DNA of 6,377 bases from Robiginitomaculum sp. (lineage in GTDB: Bacteria; Pseudomonadota; Alphaproteobacteria; Caulobacterales; Maricaulaceae), in the NCBI GenBank assembly GCA_002733735.2, contig NVWT02000002.1, positions 110,871-117,247 on the forward strand. The letters run 5' to 3'. The notes beneath the pieces are model-generated. The model made no database searches, was not told the DNA's origin, and worked only from the letters and a program-made list of their open reading frames with translations. Positions within the stretch are counted from its first letter, which is position 1, and each line of letters opens with the position of its first letter. Positions 5,653-6,377 of this stretch are shown in pieces. The translations under genes were made by a program, and so were the position numbers.

Positions 5653-6377
5653 ATGATGCGCGATACCTATGGTCGTGACTTTTCGTATTTACGTCTGTCT
5701 GTGACAGATGTCTGTAATTTTTCCTGTTCTTATTGCCTGCCTGATGGGTTTCGCAAAAAGCCCGGCCCCAGTTTTATGGCGCTAGATGAAATTCGACGAT
5801 TGGCCACAGCATTTGCAGCACTTGGCATGTGGAAAATTCGCATTACTGGCGGTGAGCCAACTTTGCGCAAAGACTTTACCGATATTGTACGCACTCTAAA
5901 AGCCATAGACGGGGTAAAACTATTAGCCACCACCACCAATGGCTATAAATTAGCTCAAAATGCACAAAAGTGGCGTGATGCCGGACTTGATGCGATTAAC
6001 ATCTCAATCGACAGTTTTGATGCAAAAACTTTCCATGAAGTCACCGGACATGACCGCTTGGGTCAAGTGATGGACGGCCTCGAGGCTTGCCTTGCGGCTG
6101 GATATAAATCGGTTAAATTAAACGCGGTATTGCTCAAAGGAATTAACGATCAAAGTTTGCAAAAATTCCTTGATTTCATCAAAACCCGACCGGTAAGCAT
6201 ACGGTTTATCGAATTGATGCGAACTGGCGATAATGCTGAATATTTCAAAAAACACCATTTACCGGCCAGCCACATAACCTCGCAATTAGAAACTGCTGGC
6301 TGGGTACAAAAAACCCGTGAAATTGGTGCCGGCCCGGCGCAAGAATATGTGCATGGTGATTTTGCCGGACGCATCGG
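5653..6377 (+). CDS. moaA: GTP 3',8-cyclase MoaA, C-terminus cut by window edge
   Basis: Radical SAM enzyme that converts GTP to 3',8-cyclo-7,8-dihydro-GTP, the first step of molybdopterin synthesis, acting with MoaC in the cytoplasm. The visible 241 codons include the radical SAM [4Fe-4S] motif C21-x3-C25-x2-C28 (CNFSCSYC), the SAM-binding GGEPTLR at 66-72, TTTNGYKL at 93-100, INISIDSFDAKTFHEVTG at 115-132, and the GTP-side motif RFIELMRTG at 184-192. Usual length is about 330, so the second [4Fe-4S] cluster motif lies beyond the edge. There are two adjacent ATG codons; AAAGGA is 5 bases before the first (5653) and 8 before the second (5656), so the second is also possible. The gene follows its own Moco riboswitch. 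Similarity to E. coli MoaA is high throughout. The cofactor made in this pathway is required by the formate dehydrogenase encoded at the other end of the window. Confidence 0.96.
   Translation, partial: MMRDTYGRDFSYLRLSVTDVCNFSCSYCLPDGFRKKPGPSFMALDEIRRLATAFAALGMWKIRITGGEPTLRKDFTDIVRTLKAIDGVKLLATTTNGYKLAQNAQKWRDAGLDAINISIDSFDAKTFHEVTGHDRLGQVMDGLEACLAAGYKSVKLNAVLLKGINDQSLQKFLDFIKTRPVSIRFIELMRTGDNAEYFKKHHLPASHITSQLETAGWVQKTREIGAGPAQEYVHGDFAGRI

Noticed and set aside
5690..5716. Repetitive CTGTC/GACAG stretch near the start of moaA
   Set aside because: It encodes the conserved LSVTDVC segment before the radical SAM motif, so the pattern is explained by coding constraint.

Overview
The window looks like chromosomal DNA from a proteobacterium, most likely a gammaproteobacterium. 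It has moderate GC (mid-40s % by eye, not counted), a MoaA very similar to the enterobacterial protein, and an E. coli-like molybdenum-cofactor (Moco) riboswitch. No mobile element, rRNA, tRNA or CRISPR array is visible. Genes are tightly packed and all but one stretch of coding sequence looks conserved.

Layout. Positions 1-3609 (minus strand) hold three overlapping genes of a soluble NAD-dependent molybdenum formate dehydrogenase, in the order fdsG, fdsB, fdsA. fdsA runs off the left edge with 538 codons visible; it is the cysteine, not selenocysteine, type. A 121-bp AT-rich gap (3610-3730) carries a candidate fds promoter with an imperfect dyad between its -35 and -10 boxes. Positions 3731-4744 (minus) encode a transcription regulator with a DJ-1/PfpI-type sensor domain and a C-terminal AraC DNA-binding domain. 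It is transcribed divergently from 4795-5439 (plus), a small DJ-1/PfpI enzyme that closely resembles isonitrile hydratase (InhA). A 213-bp gap follows (5440-5652); its second half is a Moco riboswitch. It leads moaA (5653 to the right edge, 241 codons visible), the first enzyme of molybdenum cofactor synthesis.

How the genes may work together. FdsA needs a bis-MGD molybdenum cofactor, and moaA makes the first intermediate of that cofactor under feedback control by Moco itself, so the two ends of the window form a cofactor-and-enzyme pair. The middle pair could feed the same pathway: isonitrile hydratase converts an isonitrile to an N-substituted formamide, and a deformylase (not in this window) would release formate, the substrate of the Fds complex. 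That link is an inference from gene order and known chemistry, not something the sequence proves.
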